A DNA stretch of 64,000 nt, taken from the NCBI RefSeq assembly GCF_036452155.1, contig NZ_JAWJZY010000003.1. The stretch is one strand, 5' to 3'. The first letter of the stretch is position 1. Each line of letters opens with the position of its first letter. The DNA is from Sorlinia euscelidii (lineage in GTDB: Bacteria; Pseudomonadota; Alphaproteobacteria; Acetobacterales; Acetobacteraceae). Under the pieces are notes generated by a model. The model ran no database searches. It had not been told where the DNA came from and saw only the letters and a program-made list of their open reading frames with translations. This document shows positions 43,131 through 52,864 of the stretch, piece by piece. The position numbers were made by a program, and so were the translations under genes.

Positions 43131-43916
43131 CTATAGGCGCCAACCCGTATGAATCGCGGCGATGCCGCCCGTCAGATTCTGATATTTCACGCGTTCAAAC
43201 CCGGCCTCCCGCATCATATTGGCCAGCGTCTCCTGATCCGGGAAGGTGCGGATGCTTTCCGCCAGATATTGATAGCTCGCCGCATCCTTCGCGATCACCT
43301 GACCCATGCGCGGCAGGACTTTGAAGGACCACAAATCATAGATCGTGGACAAGGCAGCGACTTCAACATGGGAAAATTCGAGGCAGCAGAAACGTCCACC
43401 GGGTTTCAATACCCGAAAGGCCTCGGCCAGCACCGCATCTTTCTGCGTGCAATTACGCAGCCCGAAAGCCATGGCGACGCGGTCCACGCTGCAATCGGGC
43501 AGGGGGATGGCCTCCGCATCCACGACGCAGAAAGACATTCTGCCCGTCAGCCCGCGCTCAGCCGCGCGCTCCTCCCCGACACGGAGCATCGACTCGTTGA
43601 TGTCCGTCAGAATGGCGGGGCCACCGCCATGACGCAGCCAGCCGAAAGAGATGTCACCCGTGCCACCAGCCAGATCAAGCAGCGTCATATCGGGCCGTGG
43701 CAGAAGAGACCGGATGAAAATGGATTTCCAGACGCGGTGAATGCCGAGTGACATCACGTCATTCATGACATCATAGCGCTTTGCGACACTGTCAAATACA
43801 CCGCGCACCAGAGGTTTCTTCTGATCCTTGCGGACGCTGCGGAAACCGAAATCCGTCACATCCTCATCAAGTGTGCCGATGGGCGGGGGCGTATCATGTG
43901 CAGATATCTCTCTCAT
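43131..43916 (-). CDS. ubiE: Ubiquinone/menaquinone methyltransferase UbiE
   Basis: 261 residues with the UbiE signature: VFDSVAKRYDVMNDVMSLGI near 40, the SAM site LLDLAGGTGDISF near 80, VDRVAMAFGLRNC near 145 and FCCLEFSHVE. It performs C-methylation in quinone synthesis. In many alphaproteobacteria ubiB separates ubiE from coaBC, but here coaBC follows directly. It is divergent from mutM. Confidence 0.95.
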   Translation of the reverse strand: MREISAHDTPPPIGTLDEDVTDFGFRSVRKDQKKPLVRGVFDSVAKRYDVMNDVMSLGIHRVWKSIFIRSLLPRPDMTLLDLAGGTGDISFGWLRHGGGPAILTDINESMLRVGEERAAERGLTGRMSFCVVDAEAIPLPDCSVDRVAMAFGLRNCTQKDAVLAEAFRVLKPGGRFCCLEFSHVEVAALSTIYDLWSFKVLPRMGQVIAKDAASYQYLAESIRTFPDQETLANMMREAGFERVKYQNLTGGIAAIHTGWRL

Positions 43917-44069
43917 AAGTGTCTTTAATATCGTGTTGCGCGCCCGGATGCCAGTGCCATATAGAAAGCCCCTGCAGAGCGGGCGGCGCGCGACGTCCGT
44001 TCAGGGACGGGCTTTGCGGTTCATCAAACCCTCTCGGCATCGCCTCTTTTCAAGACGGGTCAGCATAAA

Positions 44070-44912
44070 GTGCCGGAACTTCCTGAAGTTGAAACAATCT
44101 TGCAGGGCATTGCGCGACGTGTTCTGAAATCCCGCATCCAATCCGTTGACGTCATCCGCGCTGGCTTGCGCCGCGTGATCGACCCGCATTTTTCCGCACG
44201 CCTCGCCAGTGCCTGCGTGACAGAACTGACGCGCCGCGGAAAATATATGATCATGAGGACGGATCGGGGCGACAGCATCATCGTGCATCTCGGCATGTCC
44301 GGTCGTTTTCTTCTCACTGACACGGATGCGACGCGCGCCCGCCACACGCATGTGATTTTCCATTTTCCCGACGGTTTGCAGTTGCGCTTTGTCGATCCGC
44401 GTCGTTTCGGCGCGATTGACCTGATACGGACGGAAGATGAGAGGAACTGGCCATCTCTCGCCCTTTTAGGGCCGGAGCCGATGAGTGAGGCATTTTCCCC
44501 GGACTATCTTTCGGCCGCCATTTCTCGAAAATCCGCCGCCATCAAGGCCATTTTGCTGGATCAACGCGTCGTGGCCGGGCTCGGCAATATTTATGTCTGC
44601 GAAATCCTCTTCCGTGCGCGGGTCAATCCATTCACGAAAGGGCGTGAGCTGACCGTTCGGGAGATCTCCTTTATTGTCAGGGAAACACGTCAGGTGCTGG
44701 CGGCAGCGATTGCGGCGGGCGGCTCGACATTACGGGATTATGTCGGCGCCGATGGCGAGAAGGGCGGGTATAAGGACTTGCACCTTGTCTATGACCGTGC
44801 CGGGCAGGACTGCCCTCAATGTGCCCACCTGTCGCGCAAAGGGGTGATCCGCCGGGCCGTGCAGGGGGGACGCTCCAGTTTTTACTGCCCACTTTGCCAG
44901 GATACGCGATGA
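44070..44912 (+). CDS. mutM: Formamidopyrimidine-DNA glycosylase
   Basis: 280 residues. The start PELPEVETI provides the catalytic Pro2 and Glu3. GLGNIYVCEILF near 170 and the zinc finger CPQCAHLSRKG...YCPLCQ near the end are complete. It removes oxidised purines such as 8-oxoguanine from DNA. Divergent from ubiE, the standard place in alphaproteobacteria. Confidence 0.97.
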   Translation: MPELPEVETILQGIARRVLKSRIQSVDVIRAGLRRVIDPHFSARLASACVTELTRRGKYMIMRTDRGDSIIVHLGMSGRFLLTDTDATRARHTHVIFHFPDGLQLRFVDPRRFGAIDLIRTEDERNWPSLALLGPEPMSEAFSPDYLSAAISRKSAAIKAILLDQRVVAGLGNIYVCEILFRARVNPFTKGRELTVREISFIVRETRQVLAAAIAAGGSTLRDYVGADGEKGGYKDLHLVYDRAGQDCPQCAHLSRKGVIRRAVQGGRSSFYCPLCQDTR

Positions 44913-45071
44913 GACCGCGTTTCGGGTAAGAGAATGCTTGACCTGTGCCGTGATACTGGATAAATCGGCTCCGAAACATCGGTGTTTCGAAAGTCGTCAC
45001 AGCGAGGACGGCATTTGGGGCATCGTCACAGGGTCAACCGGCCAATAGCAGGACAGGGCTGAAAAGAGAAC

Positions 45072-45341
45072 ATGGCTAACACCGCATCCGCGCGCAAGCG
45101 TATCCGTCAGAATGAGCGTCGCCGCGCGCGAAACGTGGCACGCGTCTCTCGTGTGCGCACCTTCGTGAAAAAAGTCGAGACGGCGATTCTGGCCGGTGAC
45201 AAGGACGCTGCGCGTGAGGCTCTGCGTGCGGCGCAGCCGGAGATGCAGCGCGCTGTCGGTAAGGGTGTTGTCTCCCTCAACACCGTGTCACGCAAATTGT
45301 CCCGTCTGTCGGCGCGGATCAAGGCGCTGGCCTCCGCTTAA
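45072..45341 (+). CDS. rpsT: 30S ribosomal protein S20
   Basis: 89 residues, helical and very basic: NTASARKRIRQNERRRARNV at the start and NTVSRKLSRLSARIKALA at the end are S20. It binds 16S rRNA during early assembly. A strong terminator follows, and dnaA lies downstream as in many alphaproteobacteria. Confidence 0.97.
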   Translation: MANTASARKRIRQNERRRARNVARVSRVRTFVKKVETAILAGDKDAAREALRAAQPEMQRAVGKGVVSLNTVSRKLSRLSARIKALASA

Positions 45342-45382
45342 ACGCCTTCAGCCTGGCGAAGGGGCTTTATGATGCCCGTTGA

Positions 45383-45421
45383 AGCGAGCAACATCTTCGC
45401 GGATGTGCTCGCTTTATTTTT
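45383..45421 (+). terminator. Terminator after rpsT
   Basis: AGCGAGC-A-ACATC pairs with GATGT-GCTCGCT around a six-base loop, with one bulged A, and is followed by a T-rich tail. It should end the rpsT transcript ahead of dnaA. Confidence 0.85.
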
Positions 45422-45553
45422 GACCCCTTAAGAAAAAATTCAACTTTTTTCGCGAGGCTTGTCCCTTCACGGCGGCTTTCATAGATTTCTGTTTTTCTGA
45501 AAATTGTCGTGCACGGGTCCGGTTCCTGATGCAAAACAGTGCAACGGGTCAGC

Positions 45554-47029
45554 ATGGCAATGTCCGAGGTTCATATGGCGGAAGAGGGTCCAGGTAAGGT
45601 ACAGGCGGCGGCCTTCAACTGCGTCGAAGGCTCAACGGAAGAGCTTGCGGAACAATGGCTTAAAGTGCGTGAGCGCCTGCGTGCCGAGATCGGGGATGTT
45701 GAGTATAAAACGTGGCTGCTGCAAATCGTCCTCGGCCCGCTGGAGGAAGATGAGGTCACGCTTTTCCTGCCGACGCGCTTTCTGAGGGACTGGATTCGCG
45801 GCCAGTATGGTGACCGGCTCGAAGCTTTATGGCGCGCTGAAAATGCGCTCGTCCGACGCGTTGAATTACAGGTCGTCCGCCCGGCAACCGCCGTACCAAT
45901 AGCGGAACCCGCGCCCGACTCGACACCTGCCGCATCAACGCCGCGGGATCGCGTTGAGATGGGCGAGGAAAATCCTTCCAACCCAGGCCCGGAAGCACGA
46001 CACGACCTCGCCGCGCCGCTGGACCCACGATTCACCTTCTCCAGCTTCGTGGTCGGCAAACCGAATGAATTTGCCTATGCCTGTGCGCGGCGCGTGGCGG
46101 AGAAACCTTCCAGCCCCGGTTTCAACCCCCTTTTCCTTTATGGTGGGGTCGGGTTGGGCAAAACCCATCTGATGCACGCTATCGGCTCAGAATTGACGCA
46201 GGCGGGGGGTGTCTCCGTCGCCTATATGTCGGCAGAAAAATTTATGTACCGCTTCATCGCGGCGATCCGCTCCCAATCGACGATGGAGTTCAAGGAGCAT
46301 CTCCGCAGTGTCGATGTGCTGATGATAGATGACCTGCAGTTCTTGATCGGCAAGGACAATACGCAGGAAGAATTTTTCCATACTTTCAATGCCCTGGTGG
46401 ATGCGGGCCGTCAGATTGTCGTCAGCGCGGATAAATCACCGTCAGACCTCTCAGGGTTGGAGGATCGCCTGCGCACAAGGCTGGGATGCGGCATGGTGGC
46501 GGACATCCATGCCACAACGTTCGAGCTGCGCATCTCCATTCTGGAAGCCAAGGCCCAGGCTTCCGGCGTTGTCGTGCCGGGCAAGGTGCTTGAGTTTCTC
46601 GCACATAAAATCACCTCCAATGTGCGTGAGCTTGAAGGCGCGCTGAACCGCCTCATCGCCCATGCCAATCTTTTCGGGCGGCCCGTCACGCTCGAAAACA
46701 CGCAGGATGTGCTGCATGACATCCTCAAAGCGCATGACCGGCGCGTGACGATTGAGGAAATCCAGCGAAAAGTGGCGGAGCACTGGAATATCCGCCTGAC
46801 GGACATGTCGTCAGCCCGGCGCGCGCGCGCTGTGGCACGGCCCCGACAGGTTGCAATGTTTCTCGCGAAGCATCTCACCAGCCGCTCCCTGCCGGAAATC
46901 GGGCGTAAATTTGGCAATCGTGATCACACGACGGTCATGCATGCCGTCTCCCGCGTTCAGGAATTGATGGAGCGTGATGTCGCCTTCGCGGAGGATGTCG
47001 AGCTTTTAAAGCGGATGTTGGAGGGGTAG
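45554..47029 (+). CDS. dnaA: Chromosomal replication initiator DnaA
   Basis: About 491 residues. Domain I is LAEQWLKVRERLRAEIGDVE. The AAA+ core has Walker A YGGVGLGKTHLMHAI near 205 and Walker B VLMIDDLQFLIGK near 265. Domain IV ends with RPRQVAMFLAKHLTSRSLPE and GNRDHTTVMHAV, the DnaA-box reading helices. Starts at 45539 (GTG), 45554 and 45560 are all possible; no strong ribosome binding site decides. Confidence 0.97.
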   Translation: MAMSEVHMAEEGPGKVQAAAFNCVEGSTEELAEQWLKVRERLRAEIGDVEYKTWLLQIVLGPLEEDEVTLFLPTRFLRDWIRGQYGDRLEALWRAENALVRRVELQVVRPATAVPIAEPAPDSTPAASTPRDRVEMGEENPSNPGPEARHDLAAPLDPRFTFSSFVVGKPNEFAYACARRVAEKPSSPGFNPLFLYGGVGLGKTHLMHAIGSELTQAGGVSVAYMSAEKFMYRFIAAIRSQSTMEFKEHLRSVDVLMIDDLQFLIGKDNTQEEFFHTFNALVDAGRQIVVSADKSPSDLSGLEDRLRTRLGCGMVADIHATTFELRISILEAKAQASGVVVPGKVLEFLAHKITSNVRELEGALNRLIAHANLFGRPVTLENTQDVLHDILKAHDRRVTIEEIQRKVAEHWNIRLTDMSSARRARAVARPRQVAMFLAKHLTSRSLPEIGRKFGNRDHTTVMHAVSRVQELMERDVAFAEDVELLKRMLEG

Positions 47030-47103
47030 GCTTTCACCACGCTACTTGCTCTGCTAATCTCATTTTGTTGTATTTCGATTGTGGCCAGGGGTTCCGAGAT
47101 CTC

Positions 47104-48228
47104 ATGAAATTTCAAGCTGAAAGATCTTCTTTGATCAAAGCGCTCGCACACATTCAGAGCGTTGTTGAGCGGCGGAATACCGTGCCGATCCTCGCCAATG
47201 TCATGATCGATTACAGCAATGGCCGCATTCACCTGACCGCCACGGATATGGAGATTTTGCTGGTCGAGGTGCTGGAGGCGGAGGGCACGCAGGATGGCGC
47301 TGTCACGGTCGCCGCCAGCGTGCTTTATGAAATCGTCCGCAAGCTCCCCGATGATGTCGCGATTGAGCTGGAACATGCCGGCGGAACCGCCCCTTTGGCC
47401 CTGCGCGCCGGGCGTTACGCGACCAGCCTCAACGTCCTGCCGGTTGAAGATTTCCCGACGATGGTGACGGGGGATCTCTCCCACAGCTTCAAACTACCCT
47501 CCGCCACTCTGCGTCGCCTGATCGACCGGACGCGCTTCGCCGTCTCGACGGAGGAAACACGCTACTATCTCAACGGTATCTATCTGCATATAGCGGATGT
47601 TGACGGTAAGCCCGCATTGCGCGCGGTCGCGACGGATGGGCACCGCCTCGCGCGGACGGAAATCCCGGCCCCTCCGGGCGCGCCAGGTATGCCGGGCGTG
47701 ATCATCCCACGCAAAACCATCAGTGAATTGCGTAAGTTACTTGATGAGGATGGGAGTGATGTCCTGATCAAGCTCTCAGAGACCATCATCTCTTTTGAGC
47801 GGGAAGGGATGAAGCTGACGAGCAAGCTGATTGACGGCACATTCCCGGAATATGAGCGCGTCATCCCAAAAGGGAATGACCGCATTTTACGCGTCAGCAA
47901 ATCGGACTTCGCGACCGCGGTCGGGCGTGTCGCCGCCATCAGCACCGAGCGTTCCCGCCCGGTCAAGCTGGCCCTGCGGGAAAATGTGCTGACATTGACC
48001 GCGCAAAGCCAGGATCAAGGCACGGCGACGGAAGAACTCACGGAAAACAGCGTCGCCTATAATGCGACACCGCTGGAAATCGGGTTTCAGGCGCGCTACC
48101 TGCATGACATCACGGATCAGATTGATTCCGAAGTCGTGTTTTCCTTCGCGGATAATGCCGCGCCCGTGCTGGTGACGGATTCCACGGATGAGAATGTTCT
48201 GTTCGTTCTCATGCCGATGCGCGTCTGA
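47104..48228 (+). CDS. dnaN: DNA polymerase III beta sliding clamp
   Basis: 374 residues from ATG 47104 (MKFQAERSSLIKALAHIQSV), the standard clamp start; an upstream in-frame start would add a non-conserved leader. It has VERRNTVPILANVMID, RYYLNGIYLH-like sequence and the C-terminal VLMPMRV. It forms the ring that tethers polymerase to DNA. dnaA lies upstream and recF downstream. Confidence 0.97.
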   Translation: MKFQAERSSLIKALAHIQSVVERRNTVPILANVMIDYSNGRIHLTATDMEILLVEVLEAEGTQDGAVTVAASVLYEIVRKLPDDVAIELEHAGGTAPLALRAGRYATSLNVLPVEDFPTMVTGDLSHSFKLPSATLRRLIDRTRFAVSTEETRYYLNGIYLHIADVDGKPALRAVATDGHRLARTEIPAPPGAPGMPGVIIPRKTISELRKLLDEDGSDVLIKLSETIISFEREGMKLTSKLIDGTFPEYERVIPKGNDRILRVSKSDFATAVGRVAAISTERSRPVKLALRENVLTLTAQSQDQGTATEELTENSVAYNATPLEIGFQARYLHDITDQIDSEVVFSFADNAAPVLVTDSTDENVLFVLMPMRV

Positions 48229-48245
48229 AAGCTCATACCGGTTCA

Positions 48246-49342
48246 TTGCTTCAGAAACTTGTCCTGACGCAGTTTCGCAATTATGCGCGCCTGACATGGG
48301 CGCCTGATGCGCTTGTCACCGTGTTTTACGGTCAAAACGGTGCTGGCAAAACCAATCTGCTTGAGGCGCTCTCTCTCCTTTCGCCGGGCCGCGGGCTACG
48401 CGGGGCGCCTTTGCCGCAAATGGCGCGTTTCGGGGCGGATGGCTGGGGTGTGGCCGCCATTATTCATGATCAGCATGGCGCACGTGATGTCGGTGTCGGC
48501 TATAATGCCGCCATGCCGGGGCGGCGTCAGGTGCAGCTTGATGGACAATCCGTTAAATCCCAGGCGGATCTCGCCGGGCTTTTCCCCGTTATCTGGCTGA
48601 CACCACAGATGGATCGCCTTTTTTCGGAAGGTGCGGGGGGCGGCGACGCTTTTTTGACCGGCTCGTTTTCTCCAATAATCCGCTTCATGCAAGGGAGCTC
48701 GCGGCGCATGACACGGCCGTGCAGCATCGTAATCGCCTTCTGGCAGAACGACCGGATGAGTCGGCCTGGCTTTCGGCGGTGGAAGACAGCATTGCGCGCC
48801 ACGCTGTCGCCGTCACGGCGGAGCGCCTTGCGCTTATTGATGCCATTCATCTCCAAAGTCCCAGCGATCCGATCTTCCCCCTGCCGGAAATCGCACTATC
48901 CTGCGCTATTGGTGACGCCTTGCTGGACAGGCCGGCTTTAGAGGTGGAAGACGGGCTGCGCGCGCGCCTCCTTGCGTCCCGGGTGCAGGATCGGGAGGCG
49001 CGTGTCACGCGCATCGGGGCACATCGGGCGGATTACGCCATTCGTGACCGCGTGACGGGCCGCTCGGCCCAGATTTCAAGCAGCGGCCAGCAGAAGACGT
49101 TGCTTGTCGGGATTATCCTTTCGCATGCCGCCATCGTGGCCGCGCATCACGGTGCGCCGCCCGCCCTGTTGCTGGATGAGCCCCTTGTGCATCTGGATGA
49201 CCCGCATCGCCACGCTTTATTACAGGCCCTGGAAGCAATGCAGGCGCCTGTCATGATGTCCGGGACGGATGTCGAGGACTTCAAGGGACTTTCCGCCGCA
49301 GCATCGCGCATCTGTGTCCGGGATAACGCGTTGCATTCATAG
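48246..49342 (+). pseudogene. recF: DNA repair protein RecF, one-base frameshift
   Basis: From a TTG at 48246 the first frame carries VLTQFRNYARLTW and Walker A FYGQNGAGKTNLLEAL. The second frame carries SSGQQKTLLVGIILSHA, then LLLDEPLVHLDDPHRHALL (signature and Walker B). The break is at the six-G run 48635-48640; one more G gives EGAGGRRRFFDRLVFSNNPL, the normal RecF sequence. RecF loads RecA at gaps. As in ilvD, the missing base lies in a G run, so an error in the sequence is likely. Confidence 0.87.
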
Positions 49343-49503
49343 AGTGACATCATTTTTACGCGGTGAAAGCTGAGCTGGGACAGGGTGCGCGCCTGTGGTC
49401 GCGCAGCGGATTTTCGTGTAAGACAATAGAAGATAATTCAGGAGCTCAGGATCACTATGTCCGAACAAAACCCGTCAATGGCCCCCACGGAGAAGGTGAC
49501 GAC

Positions 49504-51921
49504 ATGAGTGGCCTTGACGGCGATTACGGTGCGTCGTCAATTTCGGTCCTGCGTGGACTTGACGCCGTGCGTAAACGGCCTGGCATGTATATCGGTGATA
49601 CGGATGATGGGTCCGGTCTGCATCATATGGTGTTTGAAATCATCGATAATGCCGTTGATGAGGCCCAGGCCGGTCATGCCACGCAATGCACCGTCATCCT
49701 GAATGGTGATGGTTCCGTCAGTGTGCGGGATGATGGGCGCGGTATCCCGACCGATGTTCATACGGAGGAAGGAGTGAGCGCGGCGGAGGTCGTGCTGACA
49801 AAACTTCATGCTGGCGGCAAATTCAATCAGAACTCCTATAAAGTTTCAGGCGGGCTGCATGGCGTCGGCGCGGCGGTGGTCAATGCGCTCTCGGAGTGGA
49901 TGGAAGTGCGTATCTGGCGCAATGGGCTGGAGCATGTCATCCGCTTCCAGCACGGAGAGCGGGATGCCCCGCTTCAGATTGTCGGGGAGAGTGATGCGCC
50001 GCGCGGCACGCTTGTCACTTTCAAACCGAGCGCCGCAACTTTCGCACGCACGGAATTTGAGCTTGCCATCCTTGAGCGTCGCGTGCGTGAGCTCGCTTTC
50101 CTCAATTCCGGGCTTCGAATCACGATCCGGGATGAGCGTCACGTTGAGCCGATTGAACATGAGTTTTTCTTTGAAGGCGGGTTGAAATCCTTCGTAGAAT
50201 ATCTGGACGCCTCCAAATCTTCCCTTCTGCCCGAGCCGATTGTGGGCGCGATTGACCATGCGGAAAGCGGGATACGCGTCGAATTCGCCATGACGTGGAA
50301 TGACAGTTTCCATGAGACGATGCTGGCCTTCACCAATAACATCCCGCAACGTGATGGCGGCTCGCATCTCGCGGGTTTCCGCCAGGCATTGACGCGCATT
50401 GTCGGCAAATATGCGGATGGGCTGTCAAAAAAGGAGTCGGTCGCCCTGACGGGTGAAGATATGCGGGAAGGCATGACGGCTGTGCTGTCCGTCAAAGTGC
50501 CTGACCCGAAATTTTCATCCCAGACAAAGGACAAGCTTGTCTCGTCCGAGGTTCAGCCTGTCGTCCATGTCGCGGCGGCGGATGCGATCGGGTTCTGGTT
50601 TGAAACCCACCCGAAAGAAGCCAGGGCAGTCCTCTCAAAAGTCGCGGAAGCAGCGGCTGCGCGTGAGGCGGCGCGGCGCGCGCGTGAGCTGACCCGGCGC
50701 AAAGGTGTCCTTGACGTCGCTTCTCTGCCGGGCAAGCTGGCAGACTGTCAGGAACGGGATGCTTCGAAGGCGGAATTATTCCTCGTCGAGGGTGACTCCG
50801 CCGGTGGGACCGCGAAACAGGGGCGTGATCGGCGCTTCCAGGCGATCCTGCCCTTGCGGGGCAAAATCCTGAACGTGGAGCGGGCGCGGTTTGACCGGAT
50901 GCTTGGTTCAGCGGAAGTCGGCACGCTGGTGACGGCGCTTGGCACGGGGATTGGCCGTGGCGACGTGGATCAGGGCGGGTTCTCCATCGATAAATTGAGA
51001 TATCATAAGATCGTCATCATGACGGATGCTGACGTTGATGGTTCGCACATTCGCACTTTACTGCTGACCTTCTTTTTCCGTCAGATGCCGGAGTTGATTG
51101 AAAAGGGTTACCTCTACATCGCTCAGCCGCCCCTCTACCGTGCGAAACGCGGCAATGAGGAGCGATATCTCAAAGACGATGCGGCTTTAGAGCATTATCT
51201 CCTCGATAAAGCGCTGGGGCAGGCAAAGCTTGTCTTTGCCAATGGGCGCACTTTAGAGGGCGCGGCGCTTCTGGATGAAATGCGCATGATCGGGCGCGTC
51301 GCACAGACTCTCCAGAATATGTCGAGCAAAGTGCCGGTCTGGATTCTTGAACAGGCCTTTATCGCTGATCTGCTGACAGTCGACAGCGCCACTTTACAGG
51401 CGCGCGCACCTGCCTTGCAGGAAAGGCTGGATCAATCCTCGCTGGAGAATGAACGCAGTTGGAAGGTCGTGCCATCAGATGAGGGCGGGCTGCGCCTGGC
51501 ACGGTTGGTGCGCGGCGTTCAGGAGGTGCATCACCTGGATGCTAATCTGATGCGTTCGGCTGAGGCACGCTGGCTGAACCAGGAGGCGCGCGACGTGGCC
51601 CTTCATTTCGGTGCGCCGGCCACCTTGAAGATGGATGGCAGCGAGATCAAAGTGGACGGCCCCGCCAAACTTTTTGAACGCGCCATGGTGCAGGGACGTA
51701 AAGGTCTCACCATCAACCGCTTCAAAGGCCTTGGCGAGATGAATAATGAGCAGCTCTGGAATACGACGCTCGACCCCGCAACGCGCATTCTGCTGCAGGT
51801 CAAAATCGGGGATGCGGAGGAGGCCGGGCAGGTCTTCTCAACCCTTATGGGCGACCTTGTGGAGCCGCGCCGCGACTTCATTGTGGGCAATGCCCAAAAA
51901 GTCGCCAATCTTGACGTCTAG
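49504..51921 (+). CDS. gyrB: DNA gyrase subunit B
   Basis: 805 residues from ATG 49504. VLRGLDAVRKRPGMYIGDTD and IIDNAVDEAQAGH form the ATP site, GRGIPTDVHTEEGVSAAEVV follows, the TOPRIM region has FLVEGDSAGGTAKQGRDRRF and IVIMTDADVDGSHIRTLLL, and the end is KGLGEMNNEQLWNTTLDP. It supercoils DNA together with GyrA. The frame is open to 49363. A better-looking start, ATG 49457 encoding MSEQNPSMAP, lies in another frame and would join if a five-C run (49472-49476) had one more base. Confidence 0.95.
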   Translation: MSGLDGDYGASSISVLRGLDAVRKRPGMYIGDTDDGSGLHHMVFEIIDNAVDEAQAGHATQCTVILNGDGSVSVRDDGRGIPTDVHTEEGVSAAEVVLTKLHAGGKFNQNSYKVSGGLHGVGAAVVNALSEWMEVRIWRNGLEHVIRFQHGERDAPLQIVGESDAPRGTLVTFKPSAATFARTEFELAILERRVRELAFLNSGLRITIRDERHVEPIEHEFFFEGGLKSFVEYLDASKSSLLPEPIVGAIDHAESGIRVEFAMTWNDSFHETMLAFTNNIPQRDGGSHLAGFRQALTRIVGKYADGLSKKESVALTGEDMREGMTAVLSVKVPDPKFSSQTKDKLVSSEVQPVVHVAAADAIGFWFETHPKEARAVLSKVAEAAAAREAARRARELTRRKGVLDVASLPGKLADCQERDASKAELFLVEGDSAGGTAKQGRDRRFQAILPLRGKILNVERARFDRMLGSAEVGTLVTALGTGIGRGDVDQGGFSIDKLRYHKIVIMTDADVDGSHIRTLLLTFFFRQMPELIEKGYLYIAQPPLYRAKRGNEERYLKDDAALEHYLLDKALGQAKLVFANGRTLEGAALLDEMRMIGRVAQTLQNMSSKVPVWILEQAFIADLLTVDSATLQARAPALQERLDQSSLENERSWKVVPSDEGGLRLARLVRGVQEVHHLDANLMRSAEARWLNQEARDVALHFGAPATLKMDGSEIKVDGPAKLFERAMVQGRKGLTINRFKGLGEMNNEQLWNTTLDPATRILLQVKIGDAEEAGQVFSTLMGDLVEPRRDFIVGNAQKVANLDV

Positions 51922-52729
51922 CTTTCGCTACTGCGCTTTTCTCACCGTCACAGCGCTGGCTGTGAGTGCGCCAGCCCCGCGCGCCGCGGCGACAGTGGCA
52001 CCCGCTCTGGAGGCGTCTCGCCAAGTTGAAGCCGCTTATCGGATTTACGTTCACGGCTTCAATGTGGCGCATGTTCTGGTCAAATATCGCCTGACGCCCA
52101 TACATTACAACATCTCGACGGATGTGGACGCCTCAGGATTGATCAGTCTCTTTCTGCGGATGAAAATCCAGAGCGCGGCGGAGGGTGCCTTTTCCACCGA
52201 TTGGGTGGCGCCGCATCGTTTTGAAAGTGGGGGCTATTCTCGCGGGGCTGAACGGCATATTCTATTGACCTATCAGGACGGACAGCCGGATATTGCCGAC
52301 CTCACCCCCCGGGAAGCGGACCGGGAGACCGTGCCGAAGCAGGCGCTTAAGGGCACGCTCGACACGCTCTCCGCGGTCGCGATGCTTCAACATCGTATGC
52401 TGATGACGCAGACCTGCAATGGTGCGGCGAACGTCTTTGACGGTCTTCGGCTGACGGAAATGCAGGTCAAAGGCCCCATCATGGCGGATGTCCCGAAAGG
52501 CAACCGGCAGAGATATGCCGGGAAAATGCTGCGCTGTGATTTTATCGGACGCCAGATCGCCGGCTTCATGCGTGAAACGCCGAACCGCGCGTTATTCTCA
52601 GCCCCTTATCCCGGTGCGGCGTGGTTCGATACCGGTCTTGCGGCACCTCTTATCGTTGTGCGATTTGAATTCCATCATCCCAAACTCGGCAAAATCATTG
52701 CCGTGCTGGATCATTACTCAACATCCTGA
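51890..52729 (+). CDS. DUF3108 secreted or periplasmic protein
   Basis: 279 residues starting at ATG 51890, inside the gyrB end, with a TTG at 51911 as alternative. A signal peptide (KKSPILTSSFRYCAF then LTVTALAVSAP) ends near APRAAA. The mature part (VEAAYRIYVHGFNVAHVLVK and FESGGYSRG, then LTYQDGQPDIADLTP) fits DUF3108, a family of unknown function with a beta-rich fold. Its place after gyrB is seen in related bacteria. Confidence 0.75.
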   Translation: MPKKSPILTSSFRYCAFLTVTALAVSAPAPRAAATVAPALEASRQVEAAYRIYVHGFNVAHVLVKYRLTPIHYNISTDVDASGLISLFLRMKIQSAAEGAFSTDWVAPHRFESGGYSRGAERHILLTYQDGQPDIADLTPREADRETVPKQALKGTLDTLSAVAMLQHRMLMTQTCNGAANVFDGLRLTEMQVKGPIMADVPKGNRQRYAGKMLRCDFIGRQIAGFMRETPNRALFSAPYPGAAWFDTGLAAPLIVVRFEFHHPKLGKIIAVLDHYSTS

Positions 52730-52864
52730 GGCTTGAAGCAACCTCACGGACGCCGGCCAAAGGTCCGCTCCCGCGTGACGGAAATATTCGGAAACGATAA
52801 GTGACCGGTAAAAAATTGACGCACTGACCTATCCTTAGTTACCGGAAAAAGATATCGATAGGTT

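Noticed and set aside
45421..45553. oriC next to dnaA
   Set aside because: No cluster of DnaA boxes is visible in the spacers around dnaA, and alphaproteobacterial origins often lie elsewhere.
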